Shown here in pieces: positions 1-11,989 of a stretch of 64,000 bases of DNA. The notes below the pieces were generated by a model. That model saw nothing but the letters and a program-made list of their open reading frames with translations, was not told where the DNA came from and did no database searches. Every line of letters begins with the position of its first letter. The stretch's first letter is position 1. The translations under genes and the position numbers were made by a program. This DNA comes from Muscardinus avellanarius. Taxonomy: Eukaryota; Chordata; Mammalia; Rodentia; Gliridae. Where the stretch lies: NCBI GenBank assembly GCA_963383645.1, contig OY726557.1:156799201-156863200 (forward strand), read 5' to 3'.

Positions 1-273
1 TGCATGTCCTGTTGTTATATTTTAGACTTAGTGAAAAAAAGGAAATGGAATTATTTCATCACAGTTGTATTTATTGTTCACTTAATTAAGTATAAATGGA
101 ATTATAATCATTCTAGTTCTAGAATGGAATGTAGAGATGATAAATTCCATATCTTAAAGTTGGTGAAAGTAAGGTCTAGAAAGTTTATAAAAGTATACAG
201 CAACAATCATAAGGTTCACGGGTCACATGAAATAGAGTCTTAGAAGAATGTCTGATTATAAGAGAAGAAGAAT

Positions 274-470
274 GCCGGGCGTGGTGGAGCACGCTTGTAA
301 TCCCCGCACTTGGGAGGCAGAGACAGGAGGATCGCACAGATTCGAAGCCAGCCGCGCGCTGGCTTAGGAGACCCTGTTTCCAAATAAAAAATATAAAAAT
401 AGGTCCGGGAGTGTAGCCCGGAGGTAGAAGGGCTTCCAGGAACCCCGGTACCACCAAAAAAATAATAATA
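274..470 (+). mobile_element. B1-dID SINE, subtype with CCCCGCACTTGG
   Basis: Full-length dimer: the left arm starts GCCGGGCGTGGTGG, and the ID-like right arm has TCTGGGAGTGTAGCCCGGAG and ends GGTACCACC. A perfect 16-bp duplication, ATAAGAGAAGAAGAAT, flanks it at 258-273 and 471-486, so it is young. Confidence 0.92.
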
Positions 471-544
471 ATAAGAGAAGAAGAATATAAAAATTGTGAA
501 AGCAAACAATAGTCGAAAATAAATGCTACCTTGTTTGAACATAT

Positions 545-905
545 TGTTTCTGTTGCTATAACAAAATACCGACCAGGTCATTTACATACAACATAAAATT
601 TATTTCTCATAATTCTGGAGCCTGAAAAGTTCAAGGTCAAGGTGCCAGGATTGGTGTCGGTCGAGGCCTGTTCTATATGACTTGTTCTCATGGTAGCATC
701 CTCATATGGCAGAGAGCAGAAGGCAAAAAGACACAGAAGTGATTCCTTTAAGCACTTTCATAAGGGCACCTAATCCCATTCATAAGGGTAGAGCCCCATG
801 GCTGAATCACCTTAAGCCTCCTCTTAATACCATCATGATGGGGATTAAGTTTCAACATGAAGGAAGGAAGGGACACCATTTTGGAGGGGACCTTTAGAAA
901 TGACT
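545..905 (-). mobile_element. MaLR-type LTR fragment
   Basis: Shows the hallmark complement of ERVL-MaLR (MLT/MST) LTRs: TTTCTGTTGCTATAACAAAA at the left and GATTAAGTTTCAACATGA then TTTTGGAGGGGAC at the right. It has no coding part. Confidence 0.6.
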
Positions 906-1689
906 TCCGTAAAATTTCAGATTTCTTTCATAAATAATTTCCCCATTATTATGGCTTAAGAAATAAAGGACTCTCCTTCCTTTTGAACCATAGTATCATG
1001 TATCCCTTCTTAATTTTCTAACACCTCTTCTTTACTGAGTGGTTCATTTTTAATGAGAAAAGAAAATGTTGACACCTTATCCCATTCAAAACCATAACAC
1101 CTTCCAAACATTTCTAGAGGAACAGATAATTTTGGACTATAAAATTGGTTCCTAATATATATTCATACTCTGGTTTCTCTTCAGGTCATATAAGTCTCTC
1201 ACCTTTCACTAGTGTGTATTCATTTCAAGTGAATGCTTTTGTATAGAGGAGTGATAAGCCAAAGAGGAAATAGTAGGGATTAATATACACATAATTTATA
1301 GAATAAATCAACAAAAAATAAAATTACCACTAAACACAATTTCTCAGTCTTGTTTTAGTTCATAGATACAGCTGTGATAAGGCTTAGTTACTATTACATT
1401 CAAGTGACTGAGAACAAATCTGGATAATAACTGCTTACTGGCTAATTTTTGATATTTTTATAAACCTCATCCTGCCCTTACCTCAGATATGTGTGTATAT
1501 ATATCTATATAATGTTAAGTAAATATCAGATTAACTTAAGGAAGCAAGGATATTAATATTTATTCTTTTAGTCAATTGTAAATCAGATATCACTATAGGA
1601 AGCACTTCACTTATTTTATATCATTTGTTCTTAGGGAGCTTTGCATTTTAAAGACATACATGCAAAAGAGAAACATTTTTAAACTTCTA

Positions 1690-1805
1690 TCTCCTGTTCT
1701 TTAATATGTGAATAATAATAATAATAAAAACAGAATTGCTGTAGGGATTAAATGAGATATGAATGCCAAGCCTCTAATGTATGGCCTAGCACCATAGCTT
1801 CAAAA
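1690..1805 (+). mobile_element. MIR-like fragment
   Basis: GTAGGGATTAAATGAGATAT and a following CCTAGCACCATAG resemble the 3' half of MIR. Short and diverged. Confidence 0.4.
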
Positions 1806-2185
1806 AATAACTATGAGTATAAATTGTACTATTTTAATGTGCCTTCTAACTCACACATATCATTGTGGTTGTCCTTGTGATCATCTCCATCATCATCATG
1901 GCTGTTGACATCACAAGCTCCATCATCTCTCACCACCAACTCTTCCTTCCTAAAACAGCCTTTTTGCCAAGGTCCCTTCTGAGGAGGCACACCCATTAAC
2001 AAAACACTGCATCTAACAACATTGCTCAACCTTTACTTTTGCTTTTGCTTTAGTCTTCCAGGCGTCTTTGAAAAGAGGCCGCATTTCACCCCATATGCCC
2101 CAGAAGAAGAGGTCCTGTTCCCTTTTCTGCTTCACATTGCTTCTTCATTCATTCATTTATTGTTTAATTCAAAATCCATTTATGG

Positions 2186-2369
2186 CTGGGCGTAGTGGCG
2201 CACGCTTGTAATCCCCATGCTTGGGAGACGGAGACAGGAGGATCAAGCAGGTTCAAAGCCAGCCTTGGTAGCTTAAGAGACCCTGTTTCCAAATAAAAAA
2301 TGTAAAATAGGTCTGGGAGTGTAGCCCAGAGGTAGAAGGGCTTCCGGGAACCCCAGTACCACACAAAAA
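2186..2369 (+). mobile_element. B1-dID SINE
   Basis: Same subtype as the copy at 274 (CTGTTTCCAAATAAA linker, GTCTGGGAGTGTAGCCCAGA right arm). The flanking duplication AAAATCCATTTATGG at 2171-2185 and 2370-2384 is perfect. Confidence 0.9.
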
Positions 2370-2419
2370 AAAATCCATTTATGGAGAGTCCATCATATCT
2401 TGGAATTATCACAATGAGC

Positions 2420-2720
2420 ATGCCCTAGCCCTCCAAGCATATATACTGAAAGACAGACGCAAACAAGTATTCACGGTATAAGGTGACAAGCACAAATCAG
2501 TGTGACTCAGCCCTGGGAGGTCAAGGAAGACTTCTTTAAAAAATTTCATCTGACTGAGCCCAGAAAAAATGAGTGTCCACCTGGTAGGGAAGAGCAGAAG
2601 AATGTTTCTGGCAGAGAGGATATGAGCATTTACTAAGCACAGAAGAGAAAGAGTACTGAGAATTTGGAGAACTGCAGGTAGTTTGATATCACTATAGGAT
2701 AGAATGAGGAAGGAAGGTGT
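2420..2720 (+). mobile_element. L2-like fragment
   Basis: Contains the order typical of L2 3' ends: gain of CCTGGGAGGTCAAGGAAGACTTCTTT, then TCTGACTGAGC, and a CTGGTAGGGAAGAGCAGAAG-like part. Diverged; assignment by resemblance. Confidence 0.45.
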
Positions 2721-2761
2721 TGAGAGATGATACTGGAGAAAGATGTAAGAGTCATATTTTA

Positions 2762-2973
2762 GCAGGGCATGGTGGCGCACTCTTGTAATCCCAGTATTCT
2801 GGAGGCTGAGACCAGAGGATCGCAGTTCGCAGACAGCCCCAGCTACTTAGTGAGGCCCTCCGTAACTTAGTGAAAGAGACCCTGTTTCAAAGTAAAGAAT
2901 AAAAAAATAGGGCAGGAGGTTTAGTTCAGAGGTCGAATGCCCCTGGGTTCCATCCCCAGACCTACAAAAAAAA
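2762..2973 (+). mobile_element. B1-dID SINE
   Basis: Subtype with CAGTTCGCAGACAGCCCCAG and CTACTTAGTGAGGCC in the left arm and CTGGGTTCCATCCCCAGACC at the right end. GTCATATTTTA is duplicated on both sides. Confidence 0.88.
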
Positions 2974-4056
2974 AAGTCATATTTTATGAAGATACAACTT
3001 TGTATCTTACAAAGATGTGAGATGTATATCCTCTGCACCACTGTCAAGATGAGGACATGGGTGACATTGCCTCAATATATACCTAAGGCAATGAGGAGCT
3101 ATAGACAGTTCTAAGCTGAGAGTGTAGCAGAGAAGATGTATCCAAGGGGGAAATTATTTCATTACTTTCAAAACCATTGATTAGTGAGCGGGTGTGAGTT
3201 CTCCACCTGAGGACTATGAATGGTCTAGAGATGTTTGGAGAATTTGCAAACTCTCTGAAATTGTTGGACAAAATTGTTAGTGGCCTGTGTGTTTGTAGGG
3301 ATAAGAAGAGAGACAGAATCCATAGCTTTGTGAAACTCTCAAAAGGCATTGTGAATAAAAAAAAAAAAGTTTGAAAGCTCTGCTGTAGAGGCAGAAAGTT
3401 AAAGGCCATTTCATAAAGCTGAAATTTCAGGTCTGCCACAAAGAGCCCTTCTGAAGTTGAATAATTTCTCTTTTAAGATGAATTTCTCATTCCTTCCCCT
3501 GAGTTACTAAACCTCCCCGTCCACCCTGCCCCGCTGACGTTTTGTTCCTGGCTACTCTCCACCCCAGTGCTGCTTCCTCTCACTCAGGGAACTGGTCTCT
3601 ATGCCAGCCCATAATAAGTGTCCACCCCAGAGGCTAAGAATAGACACAGTGTCCTAGTGACTCGAAAATTAAGTAACATCTGAAGGATGAACTCTACAGT
3701 GACCACAAAACTCGTTCTAATCATTTGACCAAACAGATTACAAGCATACAGATCAAGATTTTCCTGCTGAGTAAGTAAAAGAAAAAAAAGTTCTTTTTAT
3801 ATAGAAGGAAAAAGTGCCTACTGTTATTTACAGCAAAGGATAAAGAAAAGTACTAAACCAAACCCATTCTTCTGTGTTTTCAAGCTCCATCTTTCAACCG
3901 CTCCACCCCCTGACTCCTCACCAGTAAAGAGTCTGTTCCTACCAAACAATCTATATATACTTCCTTCAAGAAAATGAATTTATTTTTCTGTTTATTTCTC
4001 CATAACACATTTTCTTCAATTTGGATATGTGCTCTTCATCTTTCTTTTTTTTTTTG

Positions 4057-4250
4057 TATACAAAAATTCTTTTTTTTATTGGTGCATTATATTCATACAA
4101 CTTATTGGGGTAAAAAACTTGTGTGTACAAACATGTACTCATCGCTGATTTAACCCCTACCCAAATCCCACCCCATTCCCTCCCCGTCCCTCCCTCCCTT
4201 GCTTGGCTTAGTGATTGACTTTGATATGTTTAAGTACATTGTGTGCTTTA
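4057..4250 (-). mobile_element. L1 3' tail fragment
   Basis: T-rich start, ATTGGTGCATTATATTCATA, then CCCACCCCATTCCCTCCCC. It is the complement of the L1-like tail shared with the composite elements; only the last 200 bp are present. Confidence 0.6.
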
Positions 4251-4572
4251 GAGATTTTCCTCTTCTCCCCTCCTTTCTCCAGATAGGTGTGTGACCTTAT
4301 ACAAAATTCCTTAACCTTTCTGGACAATGTCTTCATCATAAAATGAAGTTGGATGAAGGACCTCTAAGTTTTTTTTTTTCGGTTCCCACTACTTAGAATG
4401 GTTGCTAGAGTGGAGGACAATTGTAAACACATCTTGTGATAAATATTTCTTATTCTCAATGGGCTAGTTACTTCCAAGGACTGCTGGGTACTTTCTGTAA
4501 GGCACTTTATTTTTTCAATTTAATAAGAAAGACCAAAGTATTTAGCAGTTGTTGGCCAGTATAGTTAAGTAG

Positions 4573-5025
4573 AGCAAGGGTCAATAATTTTTTTTTCTGC
4601 CAGGCATGGGGGCACATGCTTGTAATCTTAGCGTTTGGAGGCTGAGACCGGAGGATCGCAGTTCACGGACAGCCTCAGCTACTTAGTGAGGCCCTTTGCA
4701 AGTCAGTGAGACCTGGTTTCAAAATAAAGAATAAAAAATAAAGCTGGGGGTGTAGCTCAGAGTAAGAATGCCCCTGGTTCCATCCCCAGTACCGCAAAAA
4801 AAAAAAAAAAAAAAAAAAACTGTAAAGGGCCAGATAGTAAACTTTTCAGGCTTTATGAGCCATAGGGTCTCTTCCATGGCTATTCAGCTCTTTTGCTATA
4901 ATGTGAGAGTAGCCAGGGACCATGTGTAAATGAATATGAACGCCTGTGTTCCTCCCCAAAATATATTTACCAAAGAAAGGTGGCAGGGGAGATTTGGTAC
5001 ATCCTGTCATTATTTGGCAGCCCTT
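4573..5025 (+). mobile_element. hAT-Charlie-type DNA transposon interrupted by a SINE
   Basis: AGCAAGGGTCAATAATTTTT at 4573 is the left end, and CTGTAAAGGGCCAGATAGTA at 4821 onward continues it, through a segment resembling a non-autonomous hAT MER element (...CTATTCAGCTCTTTTGCT...). A B1-dID SINE (4598-4820) splits the two parts. Confidence 0.65.
4598..4820 (+). mobile_element. B1-dID SINE inside a DNA transposon
   Basis: Complete left and right arms with CTGGGGGTGTAGCTCAGAGT and an A tail of about 24 bases. It inserted into the older hAT-type element. Confidence 0.87.
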
Positions 5026-6190
5026 GAACCAGGAGAATGGAGGACCTGGCAATCTGAAGGTGGGAGTGTTCTGTTCAGTAGGGCCTTCGGCTTCCAGGCT
5101 GCTTCCTCCATGACTTCCTGATCCATCATTGTTGTTGCCGCCATTGTCGTTGCTGTGTGTGTCAAATAAAGAATGCTCAATGATTTTAGCCACCCACGGC
5201 TCCCTCACTACCCATGCCCCAAGTAAATAACTTGGAGTGATCCTGCCAGTTTGGAGGGAATGCGAAACAGTTAAGGCAGCTTGTTTCTCAGGCACAGAGA
5301 TTTATAAATAAATGGCTCTATCAGCAGACAGTTCAGAAGATGAATAGCCTGGAGGAACAACTGCGCAGTTAGTTCAGTGAGACAGGGAAAGAAGAGAAAA
5401 AGAGGGAGCGAGAAGGGAGAAAGAAGAAAGAGTGCTTGAATAGCAAGTTAGTTTGTGAGATCTACTGTACAGACTTGCCCAGCTGGGTACTTTATCTTGA
5501 ATTTGTTTTGCAAATTGCAGATGCCTGGCTCTGGAAGCCAAGAAAAAGAAAGAGCAGTCATATCCCACACCAAATTACTTTCAGGGATCTCGAGTAACTC
5601 ACATTACTTCATTTTTGTGGAGAAAGAAAAAATTAAAGACCCCTCTTCTAAGTGAGTTAAGAGAACCAGCCATTTTACCCAAATGCCCAGAATGACACAA
5701 ATGGTTTTAAGAATTTTTTTTTTTTACAAATAAAAGAACAATACCTGCCCTAGAACTTCGACTCCTTTGCAAAGTTATTGTGTCCCTGTTTGGCCCACAA
5801 AACTGTTTACACAGCAAAATTGACTGAATTCAATGAGTCTTTAATATTTCAGTATACTTCATTGAAATGGGATATTTTTGTTTGCTGCTTTAGGATGTGT
5901 CTAATTAGACCTCATTCTGCCTGAAATCAGTCCTGCCTGCTTCCAGGCAGAATCAGAGCCCTTACATTATATTAAAATGAAAGAAAGAGGTCATCCCAGA
6001 ATTTTTCTTAGTTAACATGTTTTTAAAGATGTCTCACATATTGACCATAATTTACAGAGACACTTTTTCAAAGAAAGACCCTGTAGCTAAGCCTCTCCTT
6101 CACTATTTGTTACTGAGATCTATAAGATTTTTCTTATTCCTACGGTTTATATATATGTATTCTATATATATATAATTTTTATATCTACTG

Positions 6191-6290
<100 letters not shown>

Positions 6291-6472
6291 TGTGGTACTG
6301 GGGTTTCTGGAAACCCTTCTACCTCTGGGCTACACTCCCAGAGACCTACTTTTTATATTTTTACTTGGAAATAGGGCCTCTTAAGCCAGCGAGGCTGGCT
6401 TTGAACCTGTGCCATCCTCCTGTCTCCGCCTCCCAAGTGCGGGGATTACAAGCGAGAGCCACCACACCGACT
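6291..6472 (-). mobile_element. B1-dID SINE
   Basis: Starts TGTGGTACTGGGGTTTCTGG (complement of the right-arm end) and closes with GAGAGCCACCACACCGAC. Subtype with CTCTTAAGCCAGC. Confidence 0.88.
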
Positions 6473-6997
6473 ATATTTTAGAAATTTAAATTAGCTAAAC
6501 CAATGGGTAGGACTGGGAGAGTGAGGTTTGTTCTTAAGTTTTAAATTTTGGCATTTTCAAAAGTCCTTCAAATTGCCTTTGAAAGAAAAAAAAAAAAAGC
6601 TAACCATAGGGAGGACAGGTATTTTTCCCTCTAAGGAAAAGGGAGCCACTTAAGAGATCAAGTGTTCCCTTAGTTACCCAGCAGGGTCATAGGCATAGTT
6701 TGCAACCTCCTCGAGTTATGTACTTCCTATGGTGATTCATGGATGAGATGAGATATTAAGCAAATGAAGGAACAAACTGAGGAAAGTGTTCTTTTCCCAG
6801 ATTTTCCATGCATTAAAACATGCACCCAACTTCTAAGAAGTGCATGCATCACATACTCAAGAACTTATTTTCATTGTCTACAGCTAAAAATGTGGTTATC
6901 CTTTAGATGTTTCACCTGATGGTCTGCTGACATCCATTAAGCTACTCTGGGAAATAAATTTCTCCTCAGTAATATAGTTAACAAAACTTTAAAGTGA

Positions 6998-7195
6998 GCC
7001 TGGCATAGTGGTGCATATCCATAATCTCACCTACATGGGAGGCCAAGGAAGGAGGATAACAAGTTCAAAGTCAGCCTGAGTAATTTAGAGAGCTGTCTAA
7101 AACTAAAATAAAAGGTTTTGGGGATGCAGCTCAGTGGAAGAGTACCTGCCTATTATCCACAAGGCTTCGGGTTCAAACTTCAAGAAAAAAAAAAC
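6998..7195 (+). mobile_element. Older B1-ID SINE with a full ID arm
   Basis: The left arm is AGCCTGGCATAGTGGTGCAT. The right arm GGGGATGCAGCTCAGTGGAA keeps a GAGTACCTGCCTATTATCCAC segment missing from most copies here, so it predates the right-arm deletion or belongs to another lineage. Confidence 0.75.
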
Positions 7196-7354
7196 TTGTA
7201 GTGTAGGCAAGCAACAGTATTTTCCAGCAGACACGGATTTTGCATGTCGCCATGGTATACCTGTGCCACAATCTAAGATGTGGATATCTTCTCTTCTTGG
7301 AGGGAAAAGCCTTGAAAGAAAGATATTAGTGCAAAGTGTCTTGATTTCCCTGGC

Positions 7355-7425
7355 ACCTAGCAAAATGTCTGGCACATAGGTTATACTCAATATATGTTTT
7401 TTTAAAAATGAGTGAATAAATTGGA
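7355..7425 (+). mobile_element. MIR or L2 end fragment
   Basis: CCTAGCAAAATGTCTGGCAC and ATACTCAATATATGTTT match the common ancient SINE/LINE end pattern of a 'most-often-listed site, then ...caataaatg'. Too short to name. Confidence 0.4.
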
Positions 7426-7496
7426 CCTATCATGTATAAAGATTTGCATGTAGCATTTTTTCATTTGTATACTGTTAAAAACTACAGTTTGAAATT

Positions 7497-7640
7497 ATTT
7501 TTTTATTTTTTATTGGTGCATTGTAGTTATACATCTTAATGGAATACAAGATGATGTAGACATACATACACACATCACCCAATTAGCCCTTACCTAATTC
7601 CTGCCCATTCCCTGAAGAGCATGTATATAACACATCAACA
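7497..7640 (-). mobile_element. L1 3' tail fragment
   Basis: ATTGGTGCATTGTAGTTATA followed by CACATCACCCAATTAGCCCT, the complement of the resident L1 3' end. Confidence 0.65.
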
Positions 7641-7734
7641 ATGATTTGTAATTTAAACAGAAGTTGAATGATCACTCGTTGGAGATGTGATCAAAGGGAC
7701 TGCTGTTTTGAGAATTGGAATTAATAGGTGTTGA

Positions 7735-7880
7735 TGATAGATGGTAGATAGATGGATGGATAGATAGATAGGTAAATGGATAGATAGAGACTTATCAAGA
7801 GGTTGGTGGACAGGTAGGTGTGTAGGATAATTCAATGGATGGATGGATGGATGGATGGATGGATATATAGGTGAATGGAT
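7735..7880. repeat. (GATA)n/(GATG)n tetranucleotide tract
   Basis: Mixed GATA and GGAT units with a pure run of seven GGAT units near 7836-7864. Confidence 0.9.
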
Positions 7881-7973
7881 GGGAGTTTTGCTATATAGTC
7901 TAGTGTCTATACAAAGTTTAAGTCCAAAATTACTTAGAATGTAAAAACTTCATCAATAATATCCAATCTCAGT

Positions 7974-8470
7974 TGGGCATGGTGGTACACACTTGAAATT
8001 CCAGTACTTGGAAGGCTGAGAAAAGAGCATTACAGGTTCAAAGGTAACCCCAGCAATTTAGTGAGGCCCTCCACAACGTAGTGAGACCCTGTACCCAAAT
8101 GGCTCTGCACTTACTCTAAAGGTCATTTTGAGTGGCCTCTTTCTCTAAAACTTTAGCTCTCTCATCAATAAAAATAAAAAATAAAATAAGGCTGGGTATA
8201 GATTAGATTAGAGGTAGAATACCCATGAATTCAATCCACAGTAATAGAAGAAGAAGAAGAAGGAGAAGAAGAAGAAGAAGAAGAAGGAGAAGGAGAAGGA
8301 GAAGGAGAAGGAGAAGGAGAAGGAGAAGGAGAAGGAGAAGGAGAAGGAGAAGAAGTTGTTGTTGTTGCAAAGGGCCTCACTAAGTAGCTGAGGCTGTCCT
8401 CGAACCGTGATCCTCCTATTTCGGCTCCCCAAATGCTGGAATTACAAGGATGAGCCACCATGCCCAGCTT
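7974..8470. mobile_element. SINE, purine triplet tract and opposite-strand SINE arm
   Basis: A plus-strand B1-dID (7974-8247, with about 70 bp of extra sequence between the arms) runs into a (GAA)/(GGAGAA) tract (8248-8354). After it comes a minus-strand left arm (8360-8468, with ...TGCCCAGC end). The two SINE parts are inverted relative to each other across the purine tract. Confidence 0.75.
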
Positions 8471-8529
8471 TCCAGTCACTTCTTAAATGGCAGACAAAGA
8501 TAGAAACCTTTTAACATTATATACACACC

Positions 8530-8533
8530 CATG

Positions 8534-8575
<42 letters not shown>

Positions 8576-8600
8576 CACACATACATATATAATTATATAC
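8530..8600. repeat. (CA)n/(TA)n microsatellite
   Basis: About 12 CA units followed by TA and TACA units. Confidence 0.9.
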
Positions 8601-9587
8601 ATATGAATTTGTTATGAGATTTGCTACTGATTTGGGATAATTTAAGATATTCTCAAAATAAAATTACAGAAATAAAATAACTAAATACTCGCAGTGGCTT
8701 TAGACAGAGCAGTGAAATGTCCATGAGAGAACTAAAGTCTTAGAGGAAGAGGCCATTCAAAATAACCCTTAGGGTAAGTGCAGAGCCAATTGGGTACAGC
8801 CTATGAAATGTATAAGCTATGATCTCAAACTATGATCTTTTTGATTGGGGTGGTGTTTTGGGAAATGGATTTCTCCCACTAAGAGATTCTGGTTCTAAGA
8901 CTCATAAAAATTATGATTGTTTAGGTTCATAAAAAGTTTTTTTGTTTTTTATTGTTTTATCATAAAGGCCTAGAAGAATGCAAGAATATAATAGATACTC
9001 AACAAATATTTGTTGAATGAATGCATGAATACAAGTAGAGTGAAGGTAGTTCTGAAGATATAGGTTAATAATTGGTAGCACTTTATTAAGAGAACAGATA
9101 TTCTTCCATTAGTCTAGCAGTTCTGTGCTGGATTAAAGCAAGGACCAAGAAGCTTTAACCATGTTTAAGCACTAGCATGCTATTCTGTGTCAGCAACTGG
9201 ATTAATACTACGAAAGGACTTTAAAATCTCAAATATATACACACTCGCAAAAGGTGAATAATTAAAAATGAATAATCAATATTAAATAATGTTAAATCCT
9301 AAATTCTAGGTTAGAGTCAAACACTATAATTTTATAGATAAAAACAGAAAAAAATAAAATGAAATAAAAAATAATTCAAGCTAAGGGGTTAAATCAGTCA
9401 TGTGGCTATTACTTGCTCACAGATCAAACTTTAACTCCAGTTTCTCTAGAAAACTGAATTTTTTTATCATACAAAAGACTACATCAATGGATATAACCTA
9501 CATTAATCACAAGTTCACATACACACAGATATGCACACATTCATGTGCATATACATGGTGTCCCCTATAGGCCAAGCATGTGCCTTT

Positions 9588-9787
9588 TTTTTTTTATGGT
9601 ACTTGGGATGGAACCTACGGGCATTCTACCTTTGCGCTACACCCCCAGCCCTATTTTTTATTCTTTATTTTTGAAACGGGGTCTCATTGAGTTCCAAAGT
9701 AGCAGATGAGGCTGTCCAGGAACCATGATCCTCCTGTCTCAGCCTTCCAAATGCTGGCATTACAAGTGTGTGCCACCCTGCCCAGCT
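9588..9787 (-). mobile_element. B1-dID SINE
   Basis: Minus-strand copy with CTACACCCCCAGCCC and closing GTGTGCCACCCTGCCCAGC. Confidence 0.88.
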
Positions 9788-9794
9788 TTGCCTT

Positions 9795-10395
9795 TTTTAA
9801 CTTGACCTTCAGCTATAAAGAAGAACAAAATCATGGCATTCTCAAGAAGATGGAAAGTCCTGGAGAACATTACGTTAAGTGAGATCAGCCAAGCATAGAA
9901 AGAGAAGGGACTTTTGTTTTCTCTAAGATGCCCAAACTAGGGAGCACTGGGGATATCAGAGGGACTCCAAATAATGAAGGGGAATCTCAGCAAAGCTAGA
10001 ATGGAAGGATAGGAGAGAGGCCGGGCATGGTGGCCCGCACTTGTAATCCCCGTGCTTGGGAGGCAGAGACAGGAGGATCGCGCAGGTTTGAAGCCAGCAG
10101 TGCTGGCTTAAGAGACCCTGTTTCCAAATAAAAATACAAAAAAAAAAAAAAAAATAGGTCTGGGAGTATAGCCCAGAGGTAGAAGGGCTCCCAGGATCCC
10201 CAGTACCACACACACAAAAAGAAGGATAGGAGAGGAAGAAGGCTGAAGTTGGTAAATGGAGGAGCTACATCTGAATATGTGTAAAAGTATAAATATAGCA
10301 TGGTTAACTTGGACAGTCATTGTTGGGGGGGAGGGAAAATGGAGGTGGGAGAGAGGACACCAAGCACAATTTAAATGTGTACCATTTATTTTCAA
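9795..10395 (+). mobile_element. Old L1 3' end, split by a SINE
   Basis: AAGAACAAAATCATGGCATT, TGGAGAACATTACGTTAAGTGAG and AGCCAAGCATAGAAAGAGAA follow the end of L1 ORF2 as seen in many mammals. The element resumes after the SINE at 10018-10220. Confidence 0.65.
10018..10220 (+). mobile_element. B1-dID SINE, young
   Basis: Full copy with GAAGGATAGGAGAG duplicated at 10004-10017 and 10221-10234 and a CACACACA-containing tail. Confidence 0.92.
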
Positions 10396-10933
10396 TAACA
10401 AAATAGTTACTTGACCTTCACATGCCTTTCAGAACAAAATACATTTGGGGAGGAACAGATCATTTCTATGATGTCAATTTCTACATGGCTGAGTTTATGG
10501 CAAAGAGTCAAACTGAATATGAAAACCAGAGCCAAGCATTGGAGCATATTTTTCTTTCAAAATATTTTATGTACTAAAGTTTGCACAACATCTTGGCGAT
10601 GACAGCGAGTCTCTGAAGGAGGTGTTTTGTGTTTTGCAGCTAACATAAGGGCAAAAAAAATAAATGTGACAGCAGCTAAATCTGACTTCAATCATGAACT
10701 GAAAGAATGCATATAGTAGCCCATGGGTTAGAAACTACACATTTAAAAATCTTCTACAAAATTCCAAAAAAGAGTTTATCTCTTATTCTTTTCTCCATAC
10801 CAGGGAGCCTCCCTTCACTACAGTATTAGCTTCAAATTTGGACAGCCCTCAGGACTCTAGGGAAAGGGTCCTAGAATATCTTTCCGTATTGTGGAGGAAT
10901 GAAACTAAGTTTAGCACAGTTCATCTGTTTGAT

Positions 10934-10936
<3 letters not shown>

Positions 10937-10997
<61 letters not shown>

Positions 10998-11096
10998 GAG
11001 ACAGAGAGAGAGACAGAGAGAGAGACAGAGAGAGACAGAGAGAGAGAGACAGAGAGAGACAGAGAGAGACAGAGAGAGACAGAGAGAGAGAGAGAC

Positions 11097-11175
<79 letters not shown>
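10937..11175. repeat. (GA)n/(GACAGA)n tract
   Basis: About 240 bp of nearly pure purine-rich GA repeats with interspersed GACAGA units. It makes artificial Arg/Glu and Ser/Leu open frames in all readings. Confidence 0.97.
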
Positions 11176-11180
<5 letters not shown>

Positions 11181-11212
11181 ACTGCATTTCCTTGGCACAC
11201 AGGCAAAAACTT

Positions 11213-11406
11213 TTTGTGTGTGTGGTACTGGGGGTGGAACCCAGGGGCTTCTACCTCTCAGACCTATTTTATACTTTGAAAACAGGGTCTCACTAAGTTG
11301 CTGAGAGCCTCACTAAGTAGCTGAGGCTGGCTTCGAACCTGTGCGATCCTCCTGTCTCAGCCTCCCCAAGCGCTGGGATTACAAGCGTGCACCACCATGT
11401 TTGGCT
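11213..11406 (-). mobile_element. B1-dID SINE
   Basis: Starts TGTGTGTGTGGTACTGGGGG, with CTTCTACCTCTCAGACC and closing GTGCACCACCATGTTTGGC. Confidence 0.88.
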
Positions 11407-11989
11407 AAGAAAATATATTTTTTTTAAATTTTAGAAATGGGTGGTTTTCCAGATTTCTCTGGAAATCATTTTGATGTTTTCCAGTTCTGCCAACACTAAA
11501 TGCTCTGTCCATCTCTTCTTTTCTCGTGGTTAAATATTTTTTAATATTTTTTTAATTTCTAGACAATAAAAAATCTCCTATCATATAGTAGACATTCTGC
11601 CAATTTGTCTAGTGCATTCATCAATTGATGGGTGCATGGGTAACTAGACTAGGTATCAAGCAGTCTGGGTTTTAATTCTAAAGAACTAGTATATATTGTA
11701 CCACCTAATGTATATTGTAAAGAGTTGGATATTTTTTTAAAAATACACATAACAGAGCAAAGAGCCAAATGTAAGAGTCCTGAGCTGTCCCTAAACCAGG
11801 TGAAAGAAGTTCACCCCAAAAGGCAGCCCATCTCCCAGCAACTGGCTCCCTGACTCCAGAGATGGCTCCTCATCTGCAACTGGACTGAGACCTCTACGTT
11901 TCTGACATGTAACTGCTCTCACGCAATCTACAGAGGGAGGGGAAACAGAATATTGTTCCTCTGTGTTGAAATAACATTAACCATTATGA

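Noticed and set aside
10838..11296. Open frames of 88-152 residues on both strands, rich in Arg/Glu or Ser/Leu
   Set aside because: They are read-throughs of the (GA)n/(GACAGA)n tract; all frames are open at once and composition is only that of the repeat.
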